Origin: Woeseiaceae bacterium
Lineage (GTDB): Bacteria; Pseudomonadota; Gammaproteobacteria; Steroidobacterales; Woeseiaceae
DNA length: 7,586 nt
Reading direction: 5' to 3'
Assembly (NCBI GenBank): GCA_022866645.1
Contig: JALHUQ010000439.1
Location: 1-7,586, forward strand
Shown here in pieces: positions 1-6,733 of the stretch. The position numbers and the translations under genes are program-made. Below the pieces are notes generated by a model that was not told where the DNA came from, made no database searches, and saw only the letters and a program-made list of their open reading frames with translations. The first letter of the stretch is position 1, and each line of letters starts with the position of its first letter.

Positions 1-2559
1 CTGCCATATCGCCATTCCTTCGACATGCTTGGAGAGTCGGCGCTTACGGCGGCCGATGCGAAACGTTACCTCGACAACTACCACGACGGCATCGACAGTA
101 TCGGGAAGTCGTTGAAGCTACCACCAAAGGACGTCTTTTCCGCGCCCGGTATATCCGTAAAACTTTCGGCACTGCATCCGCGCTACGAATTCACGCACGA
201 AGAGCGAGTCATGAAGGAGCTGGTTCCTGAAGTTTTGGAGCTTGCGCAACATGCGAAGAAGATCGGTATCAGCCTGACCATCGACTCGGAGGAAGCAGAC
301 CGCCTTGAGATGTGGCTCAATATTTTCGAAGCCGTGTATCGGGATCCATCACTGGACGGATGGGATGGATTCGGATTGGCGGTCCAGACCTACATGCGAC
401 GCGGTCGCGACACTCTGCGTTTTCTAACGGAACTGGCTGGCGACGCGGGGCGACGTATCCCGGTGCGGCTGGTCAAAGGCGCCTATTGGGATTCGGAAGT
501 CAAGCGTGCACAGGAACGCGGCATAGACAGTTATCCGGTATTTACTCGCAAATCGCATTCGGACATATCGTATCTGGCGGCAGCGCGCCAGGTATTGGCT
601 GCCGGCGACAAATTGTACGCGCAATTCGCGACCCACAACGCGCATACGCTGGCGAGTGTTTTGTATTATGCTGGTTCACGTCGTGACTACGAGTTCCAGC
701 GTCTGCACGGCATGGGGGAAGATTTGTATGCCGAGGTAGTGGATCCCGAAAAGCACGATCGTCCCTGCCGCATCTACGCACCGGTTGGCAGTCACGAAGA
801 TCTGCTGCCATATCTGGTCAGGCGATTGTTGGAAAATGGCTCCAATACATCCTTCGTCAATCGTATTGTCGATGAGTCGATCGCTGTTGAGGACATCGTC
901 GCCGATCCTATCGAACTCGCTCGGTCACATGATTTTCTGCCACACCCGCGTATCCCTCGCCCGGCAGATCTATTCCAACCCGAACGGCCGAATTCGAAAG
1001 GCCTGAATCTTGCCGACCGAAACGTGAGTCGAAAGCTGTTGGCAGATATGGAGGCCGCCGGTGGCAAGGTCCAGAAAGCCCGACCCATCGTTGCCGGCAA
1101 GGAGCAATCGGGTGAAGAAGTACCCTCTGTTAATCCTGCGAATACCTCCGAGGTCGTCGGTACCTGTATGTTGGCGAGTGTAGAACACGTCGACGCAGCA
1201 CTGAAATCGGCGCTGACTGGGCAGCTTGCCTGGCACAGAAAGTCGGCACAGGATCGCGCCGCGATACTCAATAAGGCTGCGGATCTGTTCGAAAAAAACT
1301 CGGCGGAGCTGCTCGAGCTCTGTGTCCGTGAGGCTGGCAAGATTATTCCCGATGCGATTTCGGAGCTGCGCGAGGCTGTTGATTTCATACGCTACTATGC
1401 CGCGCAATCACTCACGCATTTCGGTGAGCCTATTGAAATGCCCGGACCGACAGGGGAGCGCAATACCTACGGCATGCGCGGTCGCGGCGTGTTTGTCTGC
1501 ATCAGTCCCTGGAACTTTCCACTCGCCATTTTTACTGGTCAGATTGCCGCAGCACTGGCAGCCGGAAATGCCGTCTTGGCGAAACCCGCGGAGCAGACTC
1601 CGTTAGTTGCCTTCCGTGCAGTGCAGCTGATGCTCGAGGCTGGGGTACCCGGTGATGTCTTGCATTTCCTGCCTGGAGACGGCGCGAAAATCGGTGGTCG
1701 GGCGGTCGCAGATCCGCGGGTCGCGGGTGTCGCATTTACCGGTTCGACTGAAACGGCACGGCTCATCAACCAGACCCTCGCCCACCGCGACGGTCCCATC
1801 GGCATCCTGATTGCGGAGACGGGCGGTCAAAACGCTATGTTTGTAGACAGTTCGGCGCTGCCCGAACAGGTCGTCCATGACAGCATCTACTCCGCCTTCA
1901 ATAGCGCGGGTCAACGCTGTTCGGCATTGCGCCTGCTGTGTGTTCAGGACGTGATTGAACCGCGAACGCTGGAGCTTTTGGTCGGTTACATGGACGAACT
2001 GCATGTCGGAGATCCCAGACACTTGTCGGTGGATGTCGGACCCGTTATCGATGATGAGGCCAGAAACCTTTTGACGGCGCACGTCGATCGAATGAGCAAT
2101 GACGCTCGAATAGTTCACCGCTGCACGTTGCCCGAGGCGACCAGCGTGGGCACTTTCTTCGCACCAACACTGATTGAGATCGACAGCATCGATGCACTGC
2201 AGCGTGAAGTATTCGGGCCCGTTCTCCATGTGATGAAATTCAAGGGCAAGAAACTGGATGAGACAGTTCAGGCCGTCAACTCCACAGGTTACGGATTGAC
2301 AATGGGATTGCATACTCGAATTGATTCTCGAGCACGCGGTGTTGAGAAGGCTTCGGGCGCAGGAAATATTTATGTGAATCGCAATATGATCGGGGCGGTT
2401 GTCGGCGTTCAGCCCTTCGGCGGCCGTGGACTTTCAGGCACCGGTCCGAAGGCGGGTGGTCCACATTACCTGCAACGCTTTGGCGCCGAATATACGGTGA
2501 GCAATAACATTTCTGCGGTTGGCGGAAATGCCAGCTTGCTCTCGCTAGGTTCTGATTAG
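1..2559 (+). CDS. putA: Bifunctional proline dehydrogenase / L-glutamate gamma-semialdehyde dehydrogenase PutA (5' partial)
   Basis: PutA oxidises proline to pyrroline-5-carboxylate with FAD, then oxidises the hydrolysed semialdehyde to glutamate with NAD+. The frame is open from base 1, and the codons before the ATG at 25 read LPYRHSFD, completing the PutA motif SFDMLGE, so that ATG is internal. Of 852 visible residues (counted from base 1), about 1-300 are the TIM-barrel proline dehydrogenase: VKLSALHPRY (Lys54), RLVKGAYWD, and YLVRRLLENG with the substrate-binding pair Arg274-Arg275. About 345-835 are the aldehyde dehydrogenase: SPWNF (Asn505), AETGGQ (Glu606) and the nucleophile Cys640 in AGQRCSA. 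The C-terminus stops soon after GGRGLSGTGPKAGG, without the extra domain of long PutAs. Aligning Cys640 to the remembered Cys792 of Bradyrhizobium PutA suggests about 150 missing residues and a total near 1000, too short for a ribbon-helix-helix repressor domain (inference). It is followed after 11 bases by the serine dehydratase gene. Confidence 0.97.
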   Translation: MPYRHSFDMLGESALTAADAKRYLDNYHDGIDSIGKSLKLPPKDVFSAPGISVKLSALHPRYEFTHEERVMKELVPEVLELAQHAKKIGISLTIDSEEADRLEMWLNIFEAVYRDPSLDGWDGFGLAVQTYMRRGRDTLRFLTELAGDAGRRIPVRLVKGAYWDSEVKRAQERGIDSYPVFTRKSHSDISYLAAARQVLAAGDKLYAQFATHNAHTLASVLYYAGSRRDYEFQRLHGMGEDLYAEVVDPEKHDRPCRIYAPVGSHEDLLPYLVRRLLENGSNTSFVNRIVDESIAVEDIVADPIELARSHDFLPHPRIPRPADLFQPERPNSKGLNLADRNVSRKLLADMEAAGGKVQKARPIVAGKEQSGEEVPSVNPANTSEVVGTCMLASVEHVDAALKSALTGQLAWHRKSAQDRAAILNKAADLFEKNSAELLELCVREAGKIIPDAISELREAVDFIRYYAAQSLTHFGEPIEMPGPTGERNTYGMRGRGVFVCISPWNFPLAIFTGQIAAALAAGNAVLAKPAEQTPLVAFRAVQLMLEAGVPGDVLHFLPGDGAKIGGRAVADPRVAGVAFTGSTETARLINQTLAHRDGPIGILIAETGGQNAMFVDSSALPEQVVHDSIYSAFNSAGQRCSALRLLCVQDVIEPRTLELLVGYMDELHVGDPRHLSVDVGPVIDDEARNLLTAHVDRMSNDARIVHRCTLPEATSVGTFFAPTLIEIDSIDALQREVFGPVLHVMKFKGKKLDETVQAVNSTGYGLTMGLHTRIDSRARGVEKASGAGNIYVNRNMIGAVVGVQPFGGRGLSGTGPKAGGPHYLQRFGAEYTVSNNISAVGGNASLLSLGSD

Positions 2560-2563
2560 GTGA
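2558..2563 (+). promoter_or_regulatory. Shine-Dalgarno of the serine dehydratase gene, overlapping the putA stop
   Basis: AGGTGA lies 7 bases upstream of the ATG at 2571 and shares bases with the putA stop codon TAG (2557-2559). This fixes the sdaA start and suggests that ribosomes ending putA translation help initiate sdaA. No room for a separate promoter exists between the genes, although one inside putA cannot be excluded. Confidence 0.75.
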
Positions 2564-2570
2564 CGAGCTA

Positions 2571-3929
2571 ATGCCAGCTATCAGCATATTCGATATCTTC
2601 AAGATCGGTATCGGCCCATCCAGTTCCCACACCGTCGGGCCGATGAAAGCGGCCGGCGCGTTTGTGCAGAGTCTTTCTGATCGTGCTGCTGAGGTCGCGA
2701 GTATTGATGTGTCCTTGCACGGATCGCTGGCCTGGACGGGCAAGGGTCATGGCACGGATTCGGCGATCTTGCTCGGACTCGGAGGACTAACGCCCGATAC
2801 CATCGATCCAGACCAGGTCGAAGAGCGCTTGCGTATTATTCATGCTGGCAAACGAATTCAGGTACCGGAGATCGGCGAGATGGGGTTCGATCCGGCGGTA
2901 AACCTCGTGTTCGACTTTGAGAATGAACTGCCTCGTCACACTAACGGCATGCGATTCACCGCGCGATCTTCTGCTGGCATGGTCGTCGCTGAAGACTTGT
3001 ACTACTCGCTCGGTGGTGGCTTTATCGCTCGCAATGACGACGCGGAGCCATTAACTCAAGAGGGCGAACCGCCACTGCCGTTTAGCAGCGGTGAGTCTTT
3101 GTTAAAGCTCGCGGACGCTAACGGCCTTACGATTGCCGAGCTGATGTATCGCAACGAAAGTTTCTGGCGACCGGCCGAAGAAGTTGATCAGCGCATCGCG
3201 GCGCTTTGCCAGGCTATGCGCGACTGCGTCGCGCGCGGTTTACGTACCGAGGGCGTGTTACCGGGCAAAATGTCGGTACTCAGAAGAGCGCCGAAGCTAC
3301 ACAGGAATCTTCTGAAGGTCGCCGAGCCATCACCGTTACATGCGCTGGACTGGGTTAACGCTTTCGCAATTGCCGTGAATGAAGAGAACGCTGCGGGAGG
3401 ACGGGTCGTGACGTCACCAACCAATGGTGCGGCTGGCATCATTCCTGCGGTATTGATGTTTTACGAGAAATTCATAGCGGGCGCGAATGACGAAGGGGTG
3501 CGGCGGTATATGCTGACAGCCGGCGCGATTGGCGTGCTTTACAAAATCAACGCATCAATTTCAGGAGCCGAGATGGGGTGTCAGGGCGAAGTCGGGGTTG
3601 CCTGCTCGATGGCCGCGGGAGGCCTTGCCGCGGCGTTTGGAGGATCCAACGATCATATCGAGGAAGCGGCGGAGATCGGTATGGAGCACAATCTCGGACT
3701 GACCTGCGACCCTATAGGCGGGTTGGTGCAAATTCCCTGTATCGAACGCAATGCGATGGGCGCGGTGAAGGCGATCAATGCGGCGCAACTGGCGATGCAC
3801 GGCGACGGAACACACAAGGTGACGCTCGATCAGGTCATCGAAACGATGCGCCAGACGGGCAACGACATGTCAGCGCACTATAAGGAAACCTCGAAGGGTG
3901 GACTGGCAGTCAACGTTCCAGAATGTTGA
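2571..3929 (+). CDS. sdaA: Single-chain L-serine ammonia-lyase (L-serine dehydratase), [4Fe-4S] dependent
   Basis: This cytoplasmic enzyme converts L-serine to pyruvate and ammonia, using a [4Fe-4S] cluster rather than PLP. The 452-residue product has the usual length for the one-polypeptide family. The N-terminal beta domain carries the signature GIGPSSSHTVGPM (about residues 13-25), and the C-terminal alpha domain carries SPTNGAAGIIP and the cluster motifs GCQGEVGVAC and LTCDPIGGLVQIPC. Cys337, Cys379, Cys390 and the final residue Cys452 each fall exactly six positions before the remembered cluster ligands 343, 385, 396 and 458 of the Legionella enzyme. The C-terminal cysteine therefore probably occupies the active site in the resting 'tail-in-mouth' state until serine displaces it. 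A good Shine-Dalgarno supports the ATG. The gene follows putA by 11 bases, so the two probably form one operon, and it ends 8 bases from the convergent phosphatase gene. The family is certain; the symbol sdaA follows common use for this gene. Confidence 0.97.
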   Translation: MPAISIFDIFKIGIGPSSSHTVGPMKAAGAFVQSLSDRAAEVASIDVSLHGSLAWTGKGHGTDSAILLGLGGLTPDTIDPDQVEERLRIIHAGKRIQVPEIGEMGFDPAVNLVFDFENELPRHTNGMRFTARSSAGMVVAEDLYYSLGGGFIARNDDAEPLTQEGEPPLPFSSGESLLKLADANGLTIAELMYRNESFWRPAEEVDQRIAALCQAMRDCVARGLRTEGVLPGKMSVLRRAPKLHRNLLKVAEPSPLHALDWVNAFAIAVNEENAAGGRVVTSPTNGAAGIIPAVLMFYEKFIAGANDEGVRRYMLTAGAIGVLYKINASISGAEMGCQGEVGVACSMAAGGLAAAFGGSNDHIEEAAEIGMEHNLGLTCDPIGGLVQIPCIERNAMGAVKAINAAQLAMHGDGTHKVTLDQVIETMRQTGNDMSAHYKETSKGGLAVNVPEC

Positions 3930-3930
3930 T

Positions 3931-3983
3931 AGTTCAACTACTCGCCTGACTTCGGATATTCGAATGTAAGTAGTTCAGTTTTT
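3931..3983 (+). terminator. Weak candidate terminator after putA-sdaA
   Basis: Two bases after the sdaA stop, AACTACT (3936-3942) pairs with AGTAGTT (3969-3975). Beyond one C-C mismatch the stem can extend through 3931-3934 with 3977-3980, including two G-U pairs. The loop holds a smaller TTCG/CGAA stem (3951-3954 with 3961-3964). Five T residues follow at 3979-3983. The stem is AT-rich, the loop is long and the T tract is short and partly used in pairing, so this is a weak intrinsic terminator at best. A competing small hairpin, GTTGA (3925-3929) with TCAAC (3934-3938), spans the junction. The sequence lies over the 3' end of the convergent sixA-like gene. Confidence 0.2.
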
Positions 3984-4432
3984 GGCTGGCCATAGAGGTT
4001 CCAATCCTCCTGATCGAATTGCACCGAGACGACGCCCGCGGTGGGCAAGTTATTGCAAATCCCGGGAACCAGGAAGTTGGCAAATTCTGTCAGGCCCGGA
4101 TTGTGGCCAACCAGCATGAGGTCATTGAAGCCTTTATCCTGAGCCATGACGGCGTCCAAGAGATCGTTCAGCGATGCGAGGTACAGAGATTCTTCGCGCT
4201 GCAAGAACTCTTCGGGATAGCCAATTTCCGTAGCGAAAATTTTGGCGGTCGTCCAGGTCCGAACTGCCGGGCTGGAAATAATCAGGGACGGTCGAATGCC
4301 CAGTTTGACGACTCGTTTCGCCATCATCGGTGCGTCCCGCAGGCCACGGTCGTTCAACACCCGCTCTTTATCACTCAGCTTCGTGTTGTTCCAATCGGAC
4401 TTGGCATGCCTAACCAACGTCAATATTTTCAT
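3938..4432 (-). CDS. SixA-like histidine phosphatase family protein
   Basis: This 164-residue cytoplasmic protein belongs to the histidine phosphatase (phosphoglycerate-mutase-like) superfamily, SixA group. The N-terminal motif LVRHAKSDW supplies the nucleophile His9 with Arg8. SSPAVRTWTTA supplies a phosphate-pocket arginine (Arg58), and LVGHNPGL supplies the second catalytic histidine, His110. The late segment LPTAGVVSVQFD is also typical of the group. Length matches E. coli SixA (about 160 residues), which removes phosphate from phosphohistidine proteins, but many RHAKS-W proteins have no proven substrate, so the exact target is unknown. The gene starts 24 bases after the sufT stop on the same strand and may be the last gene of the SUF transcript. 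No Shine-Dalgarno is visible before the ATG at 4432. The gene converges on sdaA with 8 bases between stop codons. Family membership is secure; a link with Fe-S assembly is only suggested by position. Confidence 0.92.
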   Translation of the reverse strand: MKILTLVRHAKSDWNNTKLSDKERVLNDRGLRDAPMMAKRVVKLGIRPSLIISSPAVRTWTTAKIFATEIGYPEEFLQREESLYLASLNDLLDAVMAQDKGFNDLMLVGHNPGLTEFANFLVPGICNNLPTAGVVSVQFDQEDWNLYGQPKTELLTFEYPKSGE

Positions 4433-4456
4433 AGTATTAGCGCTATATTGTAGAAA
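4433..4456 (-). other. AT-rich spacer between sufT and the sixA-like gene, possible weak promoter or leaderless start
   Basis: This 24-base spacer is markedly more AT-rich than the flanking genes. On the minus strand it reads TACAAT (4452-4447), then the 8-base palindrome TAGCGCTA (4445-4438), then TAATACT next to the ATG. TACAAT resembles a -10 box, but the sequence 17 bases upstream of it (GCAAAC) is a poor -35 match. No purine-rich ribosome-binding site is present. Either the gene is read from the SUF transcript with a weak ribosome-binding site, or a weak local promoter gives a very short leader. The evidence is thin. Confidence 0.2.
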
Positions 4457-5008
4457 TTACATCATGCCTGTTTGCAGCCTTGCTTCGTCGGTCATCATGC
4501 TCACATTCCAGGGTGGGTCAAATACCAATTCGACGGTAACGTCCGCGATCGTCGGAATAATAGCGATTTTTTCGCGGGCATCCGCAACCAGGACATCACC
4601 CATGCCACAGCCCGGTGCGGTCAGGGTCATGTCCACCCTGATCGAGCGCTGACCGTTGCCCAGCGAGGTCACATCGCAGCGGTAGACGAGGCCGAGGTTA
4701 ACGATGTCCACGGGAATCTCCGGGTCGTAACAGGTCTTGAGCTGCTCCCAGACTACGGCTTCGATATCCGCATCCGTCGCGTTTTCGGGGATCTTCGGCG
4801 CTGGGACAGGATCTTTACCCAACGCGTCAGCGTCTGCTCCTGACACGCGGAACAGATTTCCCTCCACATAAACGGTGAAGCTGCCACCGAGGGCCTGCGT
4901 TATGAAACCGCTGGTCCCTTTTCGTAACGTCAGTATTTCGCCTGCCGGAATAATGACCGCGCTAACGTCGCGTGACAGTGAAAATGGCTCATTGGTATGA
5001 CCGAACAT
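4457..5008 (-). CDS. sufT: SUF system Fe-S assembly protein SufT (DUF59 / MIP18 family, long form)
   Basis: SufT is a cytoplasmic Fe-S maturation factor thought to help deliver or insert clusters into client proteins; its exact chemistry is unsettled. Starting at the ATG at 5008, the product has 183 residues. Residues 1-70 form the extra N-terminal domain of SufT-type proteins, with the conserved stretch TQALGGSFTVYVEGNL. Residues 80-175 are the DUF59 domain: CYDPEIPVDIVNLGLVY (93-109), TAPGCGMGD (130-138) with conserved Cys134, and FDPPWN (163-168) near the C-terminus. An in-frame ATG at 5059 would add 17 residues and overlap sufU by 44 bases, but it has no Shine-Dalgarno and the added residues do not resemble the family. 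The chosen start has AAGGA just upstream and a 7-base gap from sufU. The gene follows sufU in the SUF operon. Confidence 0.92.
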   Translation of the reverse strand: MFGHTNEPFSLSRDVSAVIIPAGEILTLRKGTSGFITQALGGSFTVYVEGNLFRVSGADADALGKDPVPAPKIPENATDADIEAVVWEQLKTCYDPEIPVDIVNLGLVYRCDVTSLGNGQRSIRVDMTLTAPGCGMGDVLVADAREKIAIIPTIADVTVELVFDPPWNVSMMTDEARLQTGMM

Positions 5009-5012
5009 GATG

Positions 5013-5017
5013 TCCTT
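5013..5017 (-). promoter_or_regulatory. Shine-Dalgarno deciding the sufT start
   Basis: On the minus strand AAGGA ends 4 bases before the ATG at 5008 and overlaps the sufU stop codon TAA (5018-5016). The spacing is slightly short but acceptable. It favours the start at 5008 over the in-frame ATG at 5059, which has no purine-rich stretch upstream, and it suggests translational coupling from sufU to sufT. Confidence 0.6.
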
Positions 5018-5495
5018 ACTCTGTTGTCGCAGTTGACTGTGGGTGTTGAATGGCCGCATGCAGTGCGTGCCATGCCAGCGTCGCGCACTTCACTCGGCTG
5101 GGATACCTGCGCACGCCGTCGAGCGCCCGCAGTTCTTTGAAATCGACGTTAGCTATGGCCGCGCTGTCGCTCGATCGGATTGTAAGGCGTTTTGTTACGG
5201 CCACGAAACAGGCGTCAGCATCGGCGACGGGCAAATTCTTGACCGTCTCGGTGAGGAGTGACGCGGAGGCCATCGAGATGGCGCATCCGGACCCTTCGAA
5301 TGCAGCCGCGGCAATCCTGTTGTCCGAGTCGATCGTCAGGTACAGGTGCAATTTGTCTCCACAGAGCGGGTTAATCCCCTCCGCTGTATGGGTCGCCTCG
5401 TCCGGTCGCCCGAAATTTCTCGGATTGTGAGCGTGATCGAGTATCAAATCGCGGTACAGGTCCTGCAGTTCATCGTTGTTGTTCAGATTGTTCAT
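5016..5495 (-). CDS. sufU: SUF system NifU/IscU-like protein SufU
   Basis: SufU accepts persulfide sulfur from the cysteine desulfurase SufS and passes it to the SufBCD scaffold; in Gram-positive bacteria it is a zinc protein acting as sulfurtransferase rather than scaffold. The 159-residue product begins with an asparagine-rich tail and then LYRDLILDHAHNPRNFG, typical of the family. The metal or sulfur ligands are all present: Cys45 and Asp47 in NPLCGD, Cys71 in GSGCAIS, and Cys137 in RVKCATLAWHAL. The long segment between Cys71 and Cys137 fits SufU rather than the shorter IscU, and there is no IscU LPPVK-type HscA-binding motif. Its ATG overlaps the sufS stop in an ATGA, so translation is probably coupled. 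It lies directly between sufS and sufT, and no sufE or sufA is visible, which supports a SufU-based pathway. Confidence 0.94.
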   Translation of the reverse strand: MNNLNNNDELQDLYRDLILDHAHNPRNFGRPDEATHTAEGINPLCGDKLHLYLTIDSDNRIAAAAFEGSGCAISMASASLLTETVKNLPVADADACFVAVTKRLTIRSSDSAAIANVDFKELRALDGVRRYPSRVKCATLAWHALHAAIQHPQSTATTE

Positions 5496-6733
5496 GCAAA
5501 TACTTGCCGGGCTTTTTCGAGTGCCGCAATCAAACGATCAATGTCATCGGTATTGTTGTAAAGAGCCAGCGATGCGCGAGTGGTCCCGGGCAGGCCGAAG
5601 CGCTGCATCACCGGCATCGCACAATGGTGCCCGGTCCTGACGGCAACGCCCTGATGATCAAGCAGGGTGCCGAGGTCATGCGGGTGTATGTCATTGAGCA
5701 TGAAAGACTGAACGCTCGCCTGTTCGCGGGCAGTGCCAATAAGGCGCACGCCGTCTACGGCGGCCAGTTTGGCTACCATGTAGCGATGTAATGCCTGCTC
5801 ATGCTCGCTGATATTCTGCATGCCAACAGATTGCAGGTAATCAACGGCTGCGCCGAATCCGATCGTGCCGGCGATGTTCGGTGTGCCTGCCTCAAACTTG
5901 TACGGCAACTCGTTGAATACGGTGTTTTCAAAGCTGACCTCAAGGATCATGTCTCCGCCGCCCTTGTAGGGGGGCATTTCTTCGAGCAGTTTTTCGCGGC
6001 CCCAAAGAACGCCGGTGCCCGTCGGCCCAAACATCTTGTGCCCGGAGAACGCGTAAAAATCGCAACCCAGCGCCTGCACATCGACGTTCATGTGCGGCAC
6101 ACCCTGAGCGCCGTCAACGAGCACGGTAATACCGAGTTTCTTTGCAGAAGTGATGATGTCGCGGAGCGGGTTTACGGTCCCTAAAGCGTTGGAAACGTGG
6201 CCGACGCCGAGTAATTTAACGCGGTCGGTCATTAGCGCCTGCATCTTATCGAGCTCAATTTCGCCGCGGTCATTGATGGGCGCAACAATCAGGTCCGCAC
6301 CGGTCTGCTCGCAAACCAGCTGCCAGGGGACGATATTGGAGTGGTGCTCAAGCCAGCTAATCAGGATCTGATCGCCCGGTCCCAATAGTGGCCGACAGTA
6401 ACTTTGCGCGACCAGGTTGATCGACTCGGTGGTACCGCTCGTCAGGATGATTTCGCTGCGGCTGGCCGCATTCACGAGATGACACAGTTTGTCACGAGCG
6501 CCTTCGTACAACTCGGTTGCGCGGTGGCTGAGCGTGTGAACACCGCGATGGACGTTCGCATGATCCTCGCGCTGATAACGCGCCACAGCATCGATAACGG
6601 CCGCGGGCTGTTGCGATGAAGCCGCGCTATCCAGAAATACCAACGGGTGTCCGTTGACGTCTTGCTGCAATGCCGGAAAATCACTTCGACAATGCGCAAT
6701 ATCGGCCATTGCGGCGGTTAGTGGCCGACTCAC
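5492..6733 (-). CDS. sufS: Group II cysteine desulfurase SufS
   Basis: SufS is a PLP enzyme that takes sulfur from L-cysteine, releasing alanine and holding a persulfide for Fe-S assembly. The 413-residue product shows the aminotransferase class V fold: LDSAASSQQP near the N-terminus, TSGTTESINLVA, the PLP-stacking histidine at LEHHSNIVPW (130-139), the PLP aspartate in VDGAQ, and Lys233 in SGHKMFGPTGTG forming the Schiff base. The catalytic Cys371 lies in VRTGHHCAMP. His352 in DIHPHD is 19 residues before it, as is the remembered zinc-swapping His342 of Bacillus subtilis SufS, in line with the adjacent sufU. The start is a GTG at 6733 that overlaps the sufD stop as GTGA, with GGATGG six bases upstream. 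An ATG at 6709 gives an N-terminus (MADIAHCRSDFPAL) closer to relatives but has no ribosome-binding site. The stop overlaps sufU by 4 bases. Confidence 0.96.
   Translation of the reverse strand: MSRPLTAAMADIAHCRSDFPALQQDVNGHPLVFLDSAASSQQPAAVIDAVARYQREDHANVHRGVHTLSHRATELYEGARDKLCHLVNAASRSEIILTSGTTESINLVAQSYCRPLLGPGDQILISWLEHHSNIVPWQLVCEQTGADLIVAPINDRGEIELDKMQALMTDRVKLLGVGHVSNALGTVNPLRDIITSAKKLGITVLVDGAQGVPHMNVDVQALGCDFYAFSGHKMFGPTGTGVLWGREKLLEEMPPYKGGGDMILEVSFENTVFNELPYKFEAGTPNIAGTIGFGAAVDYLQSVGMQNISEHEQALHRYMVAKLAAVDGVRLIGTAREQASVQSFMLNDIHPHDLGTLLDHQGVAVRTGHHCAMPVMQRFGLPGTTRASLALYNNTDDIDRLIAALEKARQVFA

Noticed and set aside
25..27. ATG as the putA start
   Set aside because: The upstream codons from base 1 continue the conserved PutA motif, and the protein would lack its N-terminal region; it is an internal methionine in a truncated gene.
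792..1407. Two overlapping antisense open frames (198 and 145 codons) across the PutA interdomain linker
   Set aside because: Compositionally biased translations rich in Ser, Ala and Arg, with no family resemblance, lying opposite real coding sequence; treated as shadows.
1603..2313. Antisense open frame of 236 codons within putA
   Set aside because: It lies opposite a strongly conserved aldehyde dehydrogenase coding region. The translation has no recognisable domain and there is no ribosome-binding site I would trust. GC-biased codons in the sense strand readily leave such frames open.
4438..4445. Palindrome TAGCGCTA as an operator
   Set aside because: Eight bases are too short to assign to a regulator, and it does not match an IscR, Fur or other site I recognise; kept only as a remark on the spacer.
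5009..5059. Longer sufT starting at the ATG at 5059
   Set aside because: No Shine-Dalgarno, a 44-base overlap with sufU, and added residues that do not resemble SufT N-termini. The start at 5008 has AAGGA and a clean junction.
5801..6184. Plus-strand open frame of 127 codons opposite sufS
   Set aside because: The minus strand encodes conserved SufS motifs including the PLP lysine throughout this stretch. The plus-strand product has no recognisable feature.
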